A stretch of 64,000 nt of DNA from positions 1-64,000 of the forward strand of contig CALUIB010000005.1 of the NCBI GenBank assembly GCA_944320595.1, in the 5' to 3' direction. The notes beneath the pieces are model-generated. The model had not been told where the DNA came from. It ran no database searches and was given only the letters and a program-made list of their open reading frames with translations. Source of the stretch: an uncultured Muribaculaceae bacterium (GTDB taxonomy: Bacteria > Bacteroidota > Bacteroidia > Bacteroidales > Muribaculaceae). Position 1 is the first letter of the stretch. Each line of letters starts with the position of its first letter. This document shows, piece by piece, positions 17,097 through 25,797 of the stretch. Made by a program: the position numbers and the translations under genes.

Positions 17097-18596
17097 ATGA
17101 AAATACGGATTCTTACTACGGCAGCAGTGGCATTAACTGCGTTGCTGGCTTTGGCCGGTAATGATATGGGAATTGGGGGCGCGACAGAAAGATGTTTAGC
17201 AAACATGGAACAGGGAAAGCGACCAATTGTTTTCAAATCGTACAGTGAAGCATCAGCCACAGAAGCATCAGACGAATTTGTGTATCGCGACGTGACGCTT
17301 ACAAAAGGTGGTGAACTGGCAAGTGTGCTTGGCGACGACGCAGTGACGATTGACTCGCTTGTGGTGCGCGGTCCCGTCAATAGCGAGGATTTTAATACCA
17401 TGAGGACAACATCGCTGATGGGCGGTCTCGCAGTAATCAACTTGCAATATGCCGATATTGAAAACAAAATAGTACCCGAAAATGCCTTTTTTGATTTTGA
17501 CGACCAATTTGATGGAGAGGGGGCAGTATATATCATGCGGCTACAACGCATAATTTTGCCCGAAGACATAACCGAGATAGGAGACTATGCCTTTGAATAT
17601 GCCGTTAACTTGAAGACAATTAATTTTCCACAAGCCTTGAAAAGAATAGGCGATTACAGTTTCTACACGTGCACGGCTCTTACTGCCGAGAAGATAGTGT
17701 TTCCCGAGGGCATGGAAACAATTGGGAAAAGTTGTTTCGAGGCTTGCAAAGGAATGAGGGGTGAAATAGTGCTGCCATCTACGATAAGGGAACTCGGAGA
17801 TGCCTCATTCCGCCAATGCTGGGCATATAAAATGAATTTCCCGGCAAGCCTTGAAGAAATAGGCTTTATGGCATTTGCTGGGTCGCGGTTGGAGGAAGTA
17901 TATTTCGAGGGGCCGAGCCATTTGGTATTTGACCCCGTTGGCTGCCAATTTTATGCCAATTACGAATTGAAAAAGATACGACTGCCCGAGGGCTTGACTA
18001 CAATACCAACGGCATTTCTACAATCATGCATATACGTAGAAAGCGTCGAACTGCCATCGACATTGGAAACAATTGAAAGTGATGCCTTTGACCAATGCTT
18101 TGGCTTGAAGACCTTGGAACTGCCCGAAGGGCTTAGAAGAATAGAAAGCGGTGGATTGGCATCATGCCGCTCGCTTACCCACCTGGTGCTGCCATCGACA
18201 ATGGAATACTTGGCGGTAAACAGCTGCGAGGGCTTAAGCAGCCTCAAATGGATATACAGCGCGGCCCTTGTTCCACCTACTTGCTATTTTGAGGATCAAG
18301 CATCGGGCTTCCCGAAAACGGCATTTGGCACTCCATTTGAATCTTCCACTCCAATGGGGATTACGGTGTATGTGCCACGGGGTACTTATGACTTATACTA
18401 CCAGTCTATCGGGTGGAGATATTTCAACACATTTGTCGAAACCGACGACGTTCCATCAACAGCCATCACAAATGTGACTGCGAGTCCGCAAAACGGCAGC
18501 GACGACACCATCTACGACCTAATGGGGCGCAAGGTGGCTCACCCGATTAAAGGGAGCCTCTACATAAAGGGCGGCAAGAAATACATACACCGATAA
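17097..18596 (+). CDS. Secreted BspA-type leucine-rich repeat protein with probable T9SS tail
   Basis: A 499-residue exported protein. A signal peptide (about 1-20) is followed from about 130 by a run of LRR_5-type repeats of roughly 23 residues, such as ITEIGDYAFEYAVNLKTINF, KRIGDYSFYTCTAL and ETIESDAFDQCFGLKTLELP. The C-terminus (IYDLMGRKV...GSLYIKGGKKYIHR) is the short beta sorting tail common in secreted proteins of this phylum. It follows the C13-type peptidase gene after 66 bases on the same strand. Such LRR proteins often mediate adhesion or binding; no enzymatic motif is visible. Confidence 0.88.
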   Translation: MKIRILTTAAVALTALLALAGNDMGIGGATERCLANMEQGKRPIVFKSYSEASATEASDEFVYRDVTLTKGGELASVLGDDAVTIDSLVVRGPVNSEDFNTMRTTSLMGGLAVINLQYADIENKIVPENAFFDFDDQFDGEGAVYIMRLQRIILPEDITEIGDYAFEYAVNLKTINFPQALKRIGDYSFYTCTALTAEKIVFPEGMETIGKSCFEACKGMRGEIVLPSTIRELGDASFRQCWAYKMNFPASLEEIGFMAFAGSRLEEVYFEGPSHLVFDPVGCQFYANYELKKIRLPEGLTTIPTAFLQSCIYVESVELPSTLETIESDAFDQCFGLKTLELPEGLRRIESGGLASCRSLTHLVLPSTMEYLAVNSCEGLSSLKWIYSAALVPPTCYFEDQASGFPKTAFGTPFESSTPMGITVYVPRGTYDLYYQSIGWRYFNTFVETDDVPSTAITNVTASPQNGSDDTIYDLMGRKVAHPIKGSLYIKGGKKYIHR

Positions 18597-18621
18597 TCAT
18601 GTTGCTGCCAAATATGCCTAA

Positions 18622-18658
18622 AAAAGCCAACCCGGCAGCAGTCGCAGGGTTGGCTTTT
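18622..18658. terminator. Bidirectional intrinsic terminator between the LRR gene and serS
   Basis: A 12-bp perfect stem (AAAAGCCAACCC and its complement) with a 13-base loop sits between convergent genes. The A-run on one side and T-run on the other allow termination on both strands. Confidence 0.85.
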
Positions 18659-18680
18659 ATCTCTTGTGCTTGAAACTAAA

Positions 18681-19952
18681 TCAGTCGATGATGTCGAAAC
18701 CTGTGTAGCGTTGTAGGCACTGCGGTATGCGTATGCCCTGCGGTGTCTGGTTGTTTTCGAGCAGGGCGGCCATGATGCGCGGCAAGGCCAGTGCCGACCC
18801 GTTGAGCGTGTGGCACAAGTGGGTCTTCTTGTCGTCGCCACGATAGCGGCACTTCAAGCGGTTGGCCTGGTAGCTCTCGAAATTCGATACCGAGCTGACT
18901 TCGAGCCAACGCTTTTGCGCAGCCGAATACACCTCGAAGTCGAATGTTATTGCCGACGTGAAACTCATGTCGCCGCCGCACAAGCGCAATATATGCCATG
19001 GCAACTCAAGTTTCTCAAGCAGCCCCTGCACGTGGTCTTTCATCAATTCCAGTGCGGCATAAGAGTTCTCGGGCTTTTCGATGCGCACAATCTCCACCTT
19101 GTCGAACTGGTGCAAGCGGTTAAGCCCACGCACGTCCTTGCCATACGAACCGGCCTCGCGGCGGAAACAAGCCGAGTAGGCGCAATTCATCTTCGGCAGC
19201 TCCTTTTGGTCGAGAATAACATCGCGGTAAAGGTTGGTGACAGGTACCTCGGCGGTAGGAATCAAGTACAGGTTGTCGAGGTTGCAGTGGTACATCTGTC
19301 CTTCCTTGTCGGGCAATTGCCCTGTTCCGTAACCCGAGGCCTCGTTCACCACGTATGGCGGTTCTATTTCCAGATAGCCAGCCTTACCGGCCTCGTCGAG
19401 AAAGAACTGAATCAACGCACGTTGCAGCCTTGCACCCTTGCCTATATACACCGGGAAACCGGCACCGGTAATCTTCACGCCAAGGTCGAAGTCGATGATA
19501 TTATATTTCTTGGCAAGCTCCCAATGCGGCAGCGCGTCCTCGGGAAGGTCGGGCATGGGGCCGCCGGTCTTTTCCACCACATTGTCGGCTGCGCCGTTCC
19601 CTTCGGGAACCATCGGCGACGGAACATTTGGCACCGACAGCAATATTTCGGTGATTTCGGCCTCGGCCTTCTTCACGCGCTCGTCGATGGCACGGTTATT
19701 TTCTTTCAGCTCGGCCACCTCGGCTTTCACCTTCTCGGCCTCGTCCTTTTTCCCTTGTTTCATCAACGCGCCTATCTCGGCAGCCAGCTTGTTGAGCCTG
19801 GCGGCCTGATTGTCGCGCGTGGTTTGCGCCTCGCGCCGTTCCTTGTCAAGTTCTATTACCCTCGTTATGGGGCCGCGGCCATCGAAGTGCTTGACTGCAA
19901 GCCGGGCAATCACCTCCTCGGGGTTCTCCTTGATTAAAGCTAATGTCAACAT
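18681..19952 (-). CDS. serS: Seryl-tRNA synthetase
   Basis: Cytosolic class II synthetase charging tRNA-Ser (and tRNA-Sec where present). The 423 residues start with a long two-helix coiled-coil arm (about 30-100, TTRDNQAARLNKLAAEIGAL). The catalytic core follows: TAEVPVTNLYRD, motif 2 CFRREAGSYGKDVRGLNRLHQF and motif 3 near the C-terminus (NGSALALPRIMAALLENNQ). It lies 53 bases after yqeY and may share its transcript as the last gene of this minus-strand run. Confidence 0.97.
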   Translation of the reverse strand: MLTLALIKENPEEVIARLAVKHFDGRGPITRVIELDKERREAQTTRDNQAARLNKLAAEIGALMKQGKKDEAEKVKAEVAELKENNRAIDERVKKAEAEITEILLSVPNVPSPMVPEGNGAADNVVEKTGGPMPDLPEDALPHWELAKKYNIIDFDLGVKITGAGFPVYIGKGARLQRALIQFFLDEAGKAGYLEIEPPYVVNEASGYGTGQLPDKEGQMYHCNLDNLYLIPTAEVPVTNLYRDVILDQKELPKMNCAYSACFRREAGSYGKDVRGLNRLHQFDKVEIVRIEKPENSYAALELMKDHVQGLLEKLELPWHILRLCGGDMSFTSAITFDFEVYSAAQKRWLEVSSVSNFESYQANRLKCRYRGDDKKTHLCHTLNGSALALPRIMAALLENNQTPQGIRIPQCLQRYTGFDIID

Positions 19953-20005
19953 TTATAGTTACTATTTTTATCTACATTTTCAAAAAAACTCGCATTCTAC
20001 CCTGC

Positions 20006-20455
20006 TTAGGCAAGCAATTCGCGCACCTTTGCCGAGATGGCCTTGCCGTCGGCACGGCCTGCCAGCTCCTTCGATGCCACGCCCATCACTTTGCCCATCT
20101 CCTTGGCCGTGGTTGCACCCACGCGGGCAATGATTTCCTTCAGCGCAACCACAAGTTCCTCCTCGGTAAGCGGCTTAGGCAGATACTCCTCAATCACAGC
20201 AGCCTCGCCAAGTTCGCTCTGTGCCAGGTCTTCGCGGTTTTGGCTGCGGTAAATCTCGGCACTCTCGCGGCGTTGCTTAAGCATTTTTGCCAATATCTTG
20301 TTGGCCGTCTCGTCGGTGAGTTCGCCATCTGCCCCCTTGGCTGTCTTTGCCTCAAGGAATTCCTTCTTTATCCCACGCAATGCCTCAAGGCGTGCATGGT
20401 CGCGAGCAAGCATCGCTTTCTTTATGTCGCCGTTTATGGTGTCAAATAAGCTCAT
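20006..20455 (-). CDS. yqeY: GatB/YqeY domain protein
   Basis: A 149-residue cytosolic protein matching the free-standing YqeY family, which resembles the tRNA-binding tail of GatB. The start MSLFDTINGDIKKAMLARD and the tail MGKVMGVASKELAGRADGKAIS are typical. From the ATG at 20455 it has the usual length; the upstream open extension is discarded. It lies between ftsZ and serS on the same strand. A hairpin and a candidate -7 box at 20488-20530 suggest it can be transcribed separately from the division cluster. Exact role unknown. Confidence 0.88.
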   Translation of the reverse strand: MSLFDTINGDIKKAMLARDHARLEALRGIKKEFLEAKTAKGADGELTDETANKILAKMLKQRRESAEIYRSQNREDLAQSELGEAAVIEEYLPKPLTEEELVVALKEIIARVGATTAKEMGKVMGVASKELAGRADGKAISAKVRELLA

Positions 20456-20487
20456 AATAAACCTCCACTTTTGATATAACAATTACA

Positions 20488-20530
20488 AATTTTGCGGTGC
20501 GCCCCACCAAAGGAACGCACCGCAAAATTA
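20488..20530 (-). promoter_or_regulatory. 14-bp inverted repeat overlapping a candidate yqeY -7 box
   Basis: AATTTTGCGGTGCG (20488-20501) pairs perfectly with 20516-20529 around a 14-base loop. On the minus strand it follows ftsZ by 62 bases and could terminate the division operon. A minus-strand TAATTTTG (20523-20530) overlaps one arm, so a promoter for yqeY-serS and this hairpin share sequence. Confidence 0.55.
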
Positions 20531-20591
20531 CTATAAATTCGGCTATTTGCGCAGTTATATCGCAAAAATATCTCCCATGCGCCGACCAGTG

Positions 20592-21929
20592 TCAGAACAT
20601 TATCTTCACGCCGCTCCCTTTGCCGCCCTGCTCGTCGGCCTGTGATTTCGGCTCGTCGTCGGGCATTGCCGAGGTGTGCATCACCTTTGGGTCGCGCTTG
20701 AAGGTGGGCTTGCCGAATGCGGCAATTACATTGTCATCGTCCATCTCCTCGGGCTTAAGCACCATGTAGCGATTCTTGGTGGATATTTGCGATGTCTCGG
20801 CCACCTTGTCCTTTCCGTATGCCTCCTCTATCACTTTCTTGCCGGTTTCAGTGTACTCGGCTGGCGACTTGCGGCCGCTGCCACCCGGCTTTGAAATGGT
20901 CTCCTCGCCTATCGTTGTCTCAAAACCTGCGGCAAGTATTGCCACTTTCACCTTTGCTCCGAGCGTGTCGTCGTATGCTGCACCCCATATCACATCCACC
21001 ACCGAACTGTCGAAGTTTGCCATGAACTGGCGCACCTCGTCCATCTCGCTTATTGCAAGCGGGTTGTCCTTCTCTTCGCGCGAGAAGTACAAGTTGAGCA
21101 ATATGCGCGTGGCGCGGTAAACGTCGCGGTCTTTCAACAGCGGCGAATGCAGCGCGTCGTTGATGGCCTTGGTCACACGGTGGTCGCCTTCGCCGTAGCC
21201 GGTGCTTATTATCGCCACACCACTGTCGCGAAGGGTGGTCTTCACGTCGTTCATGTCGATGTTGATGTAGCCCTCGGTGGTAGTCACCATCTCCGATATG
21301 CTACGAGCTGCCGTTGTGAGCGTGTCGTCGGCCTTGCACATGGCGTTCATGAAACTGAAGTCCTCGTATATCTCGGTGAGGCGTTCATTGTTGATAATCA
21401 TCAACGCATCGACATACTGCTTCATCTCCTCGGCACCCTGCAATGCCTTCAATATCTTCTTCTCTCCCTCGAAAAGGAACGGTATGGTAACGATGCCCAC
21501 CGTCAGCACGTCTTTCTCCTTGGCTATGCGCGCCACCACCGGTGCCGCGCCTGTTCCCGTACCGCCGCCCATACCGGCGGTGATGAACACCATGTCGGTC
21601 TGCGAATCAAACAGCCCGGCAATCTCGTTGCTGCTCTCCTCGGCGGCAGCCCGCGCCACTTCGGGCTTATTGCCCGCGCCAAGGCCGTGGGTAGTCTCGG
21701 GGCCTATGAGCAATTTCTTGGGTACCGGCGACTTCTTCAATGCCTGATTGTCGGTGTTGAGCACCACATACGACACGCCTTCGATATTCTGCCTGAACAT
21801 ATTATTGACTGCGTTGCCGCCGCCGCCACCGACACCTATTATCTTAATCCTTGCCGTAGTGCTGCTTTCGTCAACAAGGAAATTAGGGTCGTTATCTTCC
21901 ATATTATTGTTGTTAGCTCCTTCAAACAT
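20592..21929 (-). CDS. ftsZ: Cell division protein FtsZ
   Basis: Tubulin-like GTPase that forms the cytokinetic ring. The 445 residues carry the early GVGGGGGNAVNNM loop (about 32-44), the GTP-binding signature GGGTGTG near 120-126 and the T7 loop NIDMNDVKTTL near 220-230, followed by a variable acidic linker. The C-terminus (GKPTFKRDPKVMH near 408-420, ending VKIMF) does not show the proteobacterial-type C-terminal peptide, as is common in this phylum. It is the last division gene of the cluster, 52 bases after ftsA. Confidence 0.97.
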   Translation of the reverse strand: MFEGANNNNMEDNDPNFLVDESSTTARIKIIGVGGGGGNAVNNMFRQNIEGVSYVVLNTDNQALKKSPVPKKLLIGPETTHGLGAGNKPEVARAAAEESSNEIAGLFDSQTDMVFITAGMGGGTGTGAAPVVARIAKEKDVLTVGIVTIPFLFEGEKKILKALQGAEEMKQYVDALMIINNERLTEIYEDFSFMNAMCKADDTLTTAARSISEMVTTTEGYINIDMNDVKTTLRDSGVAIISTGYGEGDHRVTKAINDALHSPLLKDRDVYRATRILLNLYFSREEKDNPLAISEMDEVRQFMANFDSSVVDVIWGAAYDDTLGAKVKVAILAAGFETTIGEETISKPGGSGRKSPAEYTETGKKVIEEAYGKDKVAETSQISTKNRYMVLKPEEMDDDNVIAAFGKPTFKRDPKVMHTSAMPDDEPKSQADEQGGKGSGVKIMF

Positions 21930-21981
21930 AATTACTACTCAAATTTTAAATTCTTAATATCCCTACACAACGCCGGTGGTG

Positions 21982-23457
21982 TCACCCTTTACGAGAGTCT
22001 TCGTCGCCGTCGAAAGAGTCGTCGGTTTCCTCAAACACCTTGGTCACCTTGTCCTTCAGCCGTTGCCATATATTGTTCATCGATTTGCCACGGTTGCGGC
22101 GACGGTATTCGCCATCTTCCTCATCATCGTCATAACCGTCATCGGCTACCTCCTGAGGTTTCTCCTTCTTGCGGTTTTTCGACACTGGTGGTGTAATAGG
22201 CTGCTCCTCGTCGCCACTATCGACAACGACGTTGCTGCTATCCGTTTCAGGTTCGGCAGGTTCCTCTGTCACCACAGTTTCTTCCACAGCCGGCTCTTCC
22301 ACCATCGGCACAGGTTCCTGCACACAGCTCTCGCCGGGCTTCATCATGGCCGCAGCCTGTGCCAGTATGGCTATCACCTGCAAATATTCTATGCCGCGAG
22401 CCGCACGGTCGTGCAGAACCACGTTGCCCGGAATGCTGCCAAACCTCACCTTCAGTTTGGTCATATCTTCAAGCAGGCGGTTGAACCCGTTAAGCTGCGA
22501 GCCGCCCCCCACAAGAACTATGCCCGCGGCAATCTTGTCGCGCGACAGACCCGAATAGGCAATCTGCTCGTTGATATTGGCGGCAATCTCCTCCGACCGC
22601 GCAACCACGTAATTCTGTACATCGGTCGATTGCACCCCATCGACAAGAATGCTGCGCCCCGAGTCGGACGGAATAGCATTGCCCGAAGTTTTCTTTATCT
22701 CCTCGGCGGCATCTTCCAGCACATTAAGGTTGGTGAGGTCTTTCGTAATCAAGTGGCTGCCCATGGGCAACGTGGCCATGTAGAGCAGCACTCCGCGGCG
22801 GAAAATCGACACCGTGGTGATTTCCGCGCCGAAGTCAACGAGCATACAGCCCAGCTGGCGTTCCTCGTTGGTGAGTATGTGTTCGCCCATCGCAATGGCT
22901 GTCACCACATATTTTATATCGTATTGCGAGTCGATGGCGCGGTCGATGTTCATCTTCAGCGTCTTCTTTGCCACCACTCCGTTCAGCTGCACTTTTATGC
23001 TCGTACCATACACACCTATTGGGTTGGCAATCTCGTTGTTATCGACGAAATACTGGCAAGGCACCACCTCCAGTATGTCGCCGCCCTGCACCTCGGCCTC
23101 GCTGTAATACCGTTCTTTCAGTGCCTCAACTACGCTTTCGGTAATCATACGCTCGTCGGTGAACACCGACGAGATGCTCATGAAATGGTTGTGCATCGAA
23201 CGGCCTCCCATGCCCACATACACCCTCGTAATCTTACGGGGCGATATGTGCTCTTCGAGCCGAGCAATCACGCGGTTGACACGCGTCTTGGTCTCTTCGA
23301 CATTCTGTATGCACCCCCAGCGCACACAATTAAGTGCGCGCTCGGCCTCGATGTCGAGAATTTCGACACCGCCACCCGCCAATGGAACTCCCAGCACGCC
23401 CACAATCTTGGAGCTGCTTATTTCCAATGCTACTACATACTGCTGCTTGCTCTCCAT
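21982..23457 (-). CDS. ftsA: Cell division protein FtsA
   Basis: Actin-fold membrane tether for FtsZ. The 491 residues begin MESKQQYVVALEISSSKIVGV (phosphate-1 loop) and include LVDFGAEITTVSIF (phosphate-2), GIVLVGGGSQLNGF (adenosine loop) and the SHS2-like 1C insertion. A low-complexity acidic linker (about 370-450) rich in Pro, Glu and Val precedes a C-terminal amphipathic helix (NNIWQRLKDKVTKVFEE) that should bind the membrane. The helix is followed by an acidic tail of about 15 residues, so it is not at the extreme C-terminus. It lies 12 bases after ftsQ. Confidence 0.96.
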   Translation of the reverse strand: MESKQQYVVALEISSSKIVGVLGVPLAGGGVEILDIEAERALNCVRWGCIQNVEETKTRVNRVIARLEEHISPRKITRVYVGMGGRSMHNHFMSISSVFTDERMITESVVEALKERYYSEAEVQGGDILEVVPCQYFVDNNEIANPIGVYGTSIKVQLNGVVAKKTLKMNIDRAIDSQYDIKYVVTAIAMGEHILTNEERQLGCMLVDFGAEITTVSIFRRGVLLYMATLPMGSHLITKDLTNLNVLEDAAEEIKKTSGNAIPSDSGRSILVDGVQSTDVQNYVVARSEEIAANINEQIAYSGLSRDKIAAGIVLVGGGSQLNGFNRLLEDMTKLKVRFGSIPGNVVLHDRAARGIEYLQVIAILAQAAAMMKPGESCVQEPVPMVEEPAVEETVVTEEPAEPETDSSNVVVDSGDEEQPITPPVSKNRKKEKPQEVADDGYDDDEEDGEYRRRNRGKSMNNIWQRLKDKVTKVFEETDDSFDGDEDSRKG

Positions 23458-23469
23458 AAGTATATCTCG

Positions 23470-24372
23470 TTACTTTTTTAATTTCTTCTTTGAAAACGCA
23501 TTCTTCACCGCATCATCGACCGCCTGCTTATCGACAGAGCCTACTTTCGGCTCCATGCCATCGACAACCACCGACTCAAGCGGCGGTGCCTGCTCGTCTT
23601 CCTCGGGATTATAAGATGCTATGTAAGGCGATTTCTTGCTGCGCAAGGTGCCCACCACCTGGTAATCCCACTTGAGCGAAATCTCGGTGTAGGCATCCCA
23701 CCCTTTACGGGGCAGCACTTTGTCGTAAAACAATTTCAACTTCCTGAACTTGGACTCCAAGCTCTCTACCCTGCCAAGGTTGACTATATGTCCGCAAATG
23801 GTGGGAACAAAGCACACATTGTTGGAATCGCGAACGGTGTACATCGACACCAGCCCCACCAGCGAAGTGTCGCGCTCCACATGGTTTATCAGCGGCAACA
23901 GTCGCAACGGCTTAAAACCGCCAGTGAAGTCGCCCTCAACCACCGGCACGTCGATATGGTAACGCCCATCCACCACCATTTTTTTCCCATAGCGGTTCAC
24001 ATAATACACGCTGCCGTCGCCACGGTCATAGACCCTCATCACCGGCATGAACTGCCGCACCTCTATAACGAGGCGGTCGGTGTTCGACACAAAGCACTCT
24101 GCACTTTCGAGGTAGTCGCAGCGGTTAAGCACACGCTCCATGCTGTCGGTATCAAGTCCCGACACAAGTTTGCCGTCGGGGTATATATTATTCACTTCAA
24201 GTTCCCTGATTACGCCTTTCGGGGTGACGAAAGTCACCGAGTCGTCGTTCAACACCACCACCTCCACGCTCTTGCACACTTCAAGTTGCGAGCAGTGGTT
24301 GGCCCACACGGCTGCGCTGGCAAGTAGTGCCACTATCACAGCCACGATTATATACTGGACAGCCCGCTTCAT
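23470..24372 (-). CDS. ftsQ: Cell division protein FtsQ/DivIB
   Basis: Bitopic divisome protein: a short basic cytoplasmic N-terminus, one membrane segment (about 6-24) and a periplasmic region with POTRA-like and FtsQ beta domains (RVYDRGDGSVYYVNRYGKKM; LRSKKSPYIASYNPEEDEQ near the end). 300 residues. Its ATG overlaps the murC stop as ATGA (24369-24372), indicating translational coupling. Assignment rests on topology and its position between murC and ftsA. Confidence 0.88.
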   Translation of the reverse strand: MKRAVQYIIVAVIVALLASAAVWANHCSQLEVCKSVEVVVLNDDSVTFVTPKGVIRELEVNNIYPDGKLVSGLDTDSMERVLNRCDYLESAECFVSNTDRLVIEVRQFMPVMRVYDRGDGSVYYVNRYGKKMVVDGRYHIDVPVVEGDFTGGFKPLRLLPLINHVERDTSLVGLVSMYTVRDSNNVCFVPTICGHIVNLGRVESLESKFRKLKLFYDKVLPRKGWDAYTEISLKWDYQVVGTLRSKKSPYIASYNPEEDEQAPPLESVVVDGMEPKVGSVDKQAVDDAVKNAFSKKKLKK

Positions 24373-25790
24373 CGTTCACCTTTTAATGCTTTACATATAT
24401 CGGGCAGGTAATCGCAAATATCTCCCGCGCCTGCCGTCAGCAGCACGTCGAGTTCGCTGTCATACTGGCGCGATGCCAGCACGTCGGCCAAATCCCTTAC
24501 CTGGCACCGCACCTTGGTTCTGACCTTCGACGAAGGGCCTTTCCCTATTTCATCAAATATGAGGTCGGCAGTCACGCCCGGCAGTGGTTCCTCTCGTGCC
24601 GGATAAATATCCAGCACTATGGCCTCGTCGGCCATCGACAAAGCCTCGGCAAACTGGTGGTAGAAATCCCGTGTGCGGCTATACAGGTGCGGCTGGAAAG
24701 CCACCGTGAGCTTGCGCCCGGGATAGAGCTTGCGCACCGACTCTATGCTTGCTTTCAACTCGTCGGGATGGTGGGCATAGTCATCTATGACCACACGGCC
24801 ATGCTCGCCCGGCTCTTTCATCCAAAATTCAAATCGCCGCTTTGTGCCCTGATATGTGGCAATACCGTTGCGTAATTCATCGTCTCCGGCACCTATGAGG
24901 TGGCACACGGCCATCGCGGCAATGGCATTTTCTATGTTTATATCGACCGGCACGCCAAGTTTTATGTCACGCACTTTCCTACCTGTGGGCAGCACCAAGT
25001 CGAATATTATTTCACCATCACCGCAGCGCACGTCCTCGGCATGGAAGTCGCCTTCACTGCGTGAATAGGTGAAAACCCTCACACCGGGCGCAGGCCGCGG
25101 AGTGAATTTAAGCCCCTTGTGGACTATCAGTATGCCTTCGGGGTCAATAAGCTCGGTGAAGTGCGAAAAACTCTCCAAATATGCTTCCTCGGTCCCATAT
25201 ATGTCAAGGTGGTCGGGGTCGGTAGCCGTCACCACGGCAACAAACGGATGCAGCCAGTGGAACGAACGGTCATACTCGTCGGCCTCGATAACCGTGTAAT
25301 CGCTATGCTTGTCGAGCAGGAAATTGCTGCCATAATTGCGCATTATGCCTCCAAGGAATGCGCTGCACCCTATGGTGGAATTATGCAATATGTGCGCCGC
25401 CATGCTCGATGTAGTAGTCTTGCCATGCGTGCCCGAGAAACACAGTCCACGCGAATTGCGAGTGATAAGTCCCAGCACCTGCGCACGCTTCATCACCTCA
25501 AATCCGCCTGCACGGAAGTATCGCAAGCCCTCGTGGCTGTCGGGAATGGCAGGCGTGTAAACCACAAGCGTGTGCCGTGGGTCGCGGCAATACTCGGGGA
25601 TAAGCCCGGCCGACTCATCGTAACACATCTCTACACCCTCCCTTGCCAGTGCGTCGGTCAGCGCGGTACAGGTGCGGTCATACCCTGCCACACGGTATCC
25701 TTTGGCAAGGAAATAGCGTTCGAGAGCCGCCATGCCTATCCCACCGGCACCGATGAAATATAATGAATCGTATTTAGAAATCTCTTCCAT
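24369..25790 (-). CDS. murC: UDP-N-acetylmuramate-L-alanine ligase
   Basis: Cytosolic Mur ligase adding L-Ala to UDP-MurNAc. From the ATG at 25790 it has 473 residues: N-terminal GAGGIGMAALERYF Rossmann motif, ATP-binding SGTHGKTTTSSMAAHIL (about 113-129), VIEADEYDRSFHWL, and YAHHPDELKASI in the third domain. A TTG at 25808 would overlap murG and is less likely. No ddl gene lies between murC and ftsQ, as is often the case in this phylum. Confidence 0.95.
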   Translation of the reverse strand: MEEISKYDSLYFIGAGGIGMAALERYFLAKGYRVAGYDRTCTALTDALAREGVEMCYDESAGLIPEYCRDPRHTLVVYTPAIPDSHEGLRYFRAGGFEVMKRAQVLGLITRNSRGLCFSGTHGKTTTSSMAAHILHNSTIGCSAFLGGIMRNYGSNFLLDKHSDYTVIEADEYDRSFHWLHPFVAVVTATDPDHLDIYGTEEAYLESFSHFTELIDPEGILIVHKGLKFTPRPAPGVRVFTYSRSEGDFHAEDVRCGDGEIIFDLVLPTGRKVRDIKLGVPVDINIENAIAAMAVCHLIGAGDDELRNGIATYQGTKRRFEFWMKEPGEHGRVVIDDYAHHPDELKASIESVRKLYPGRKLTVAFQPHLYSRTRDFYHQFAEALSMADEAIVLDIYPAREEPLPGVTADLIFDEIGKGPSSKVRTKVRCQVRDLADVLASRQYDSELDVLLTAGAGDICDYLPDICKALKGER

Positions 25791-25797
25791 ATAGTCG

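Noticed and set aside
21147..23481. Long open frames on the plus strand opposite ftsZ and ftsA (about 350 and 500 codons)
   Set aside because: They are antisense shadows of well-supported genes: compositionally odd (His, Val, Cys rich) and without any recognisable motif.
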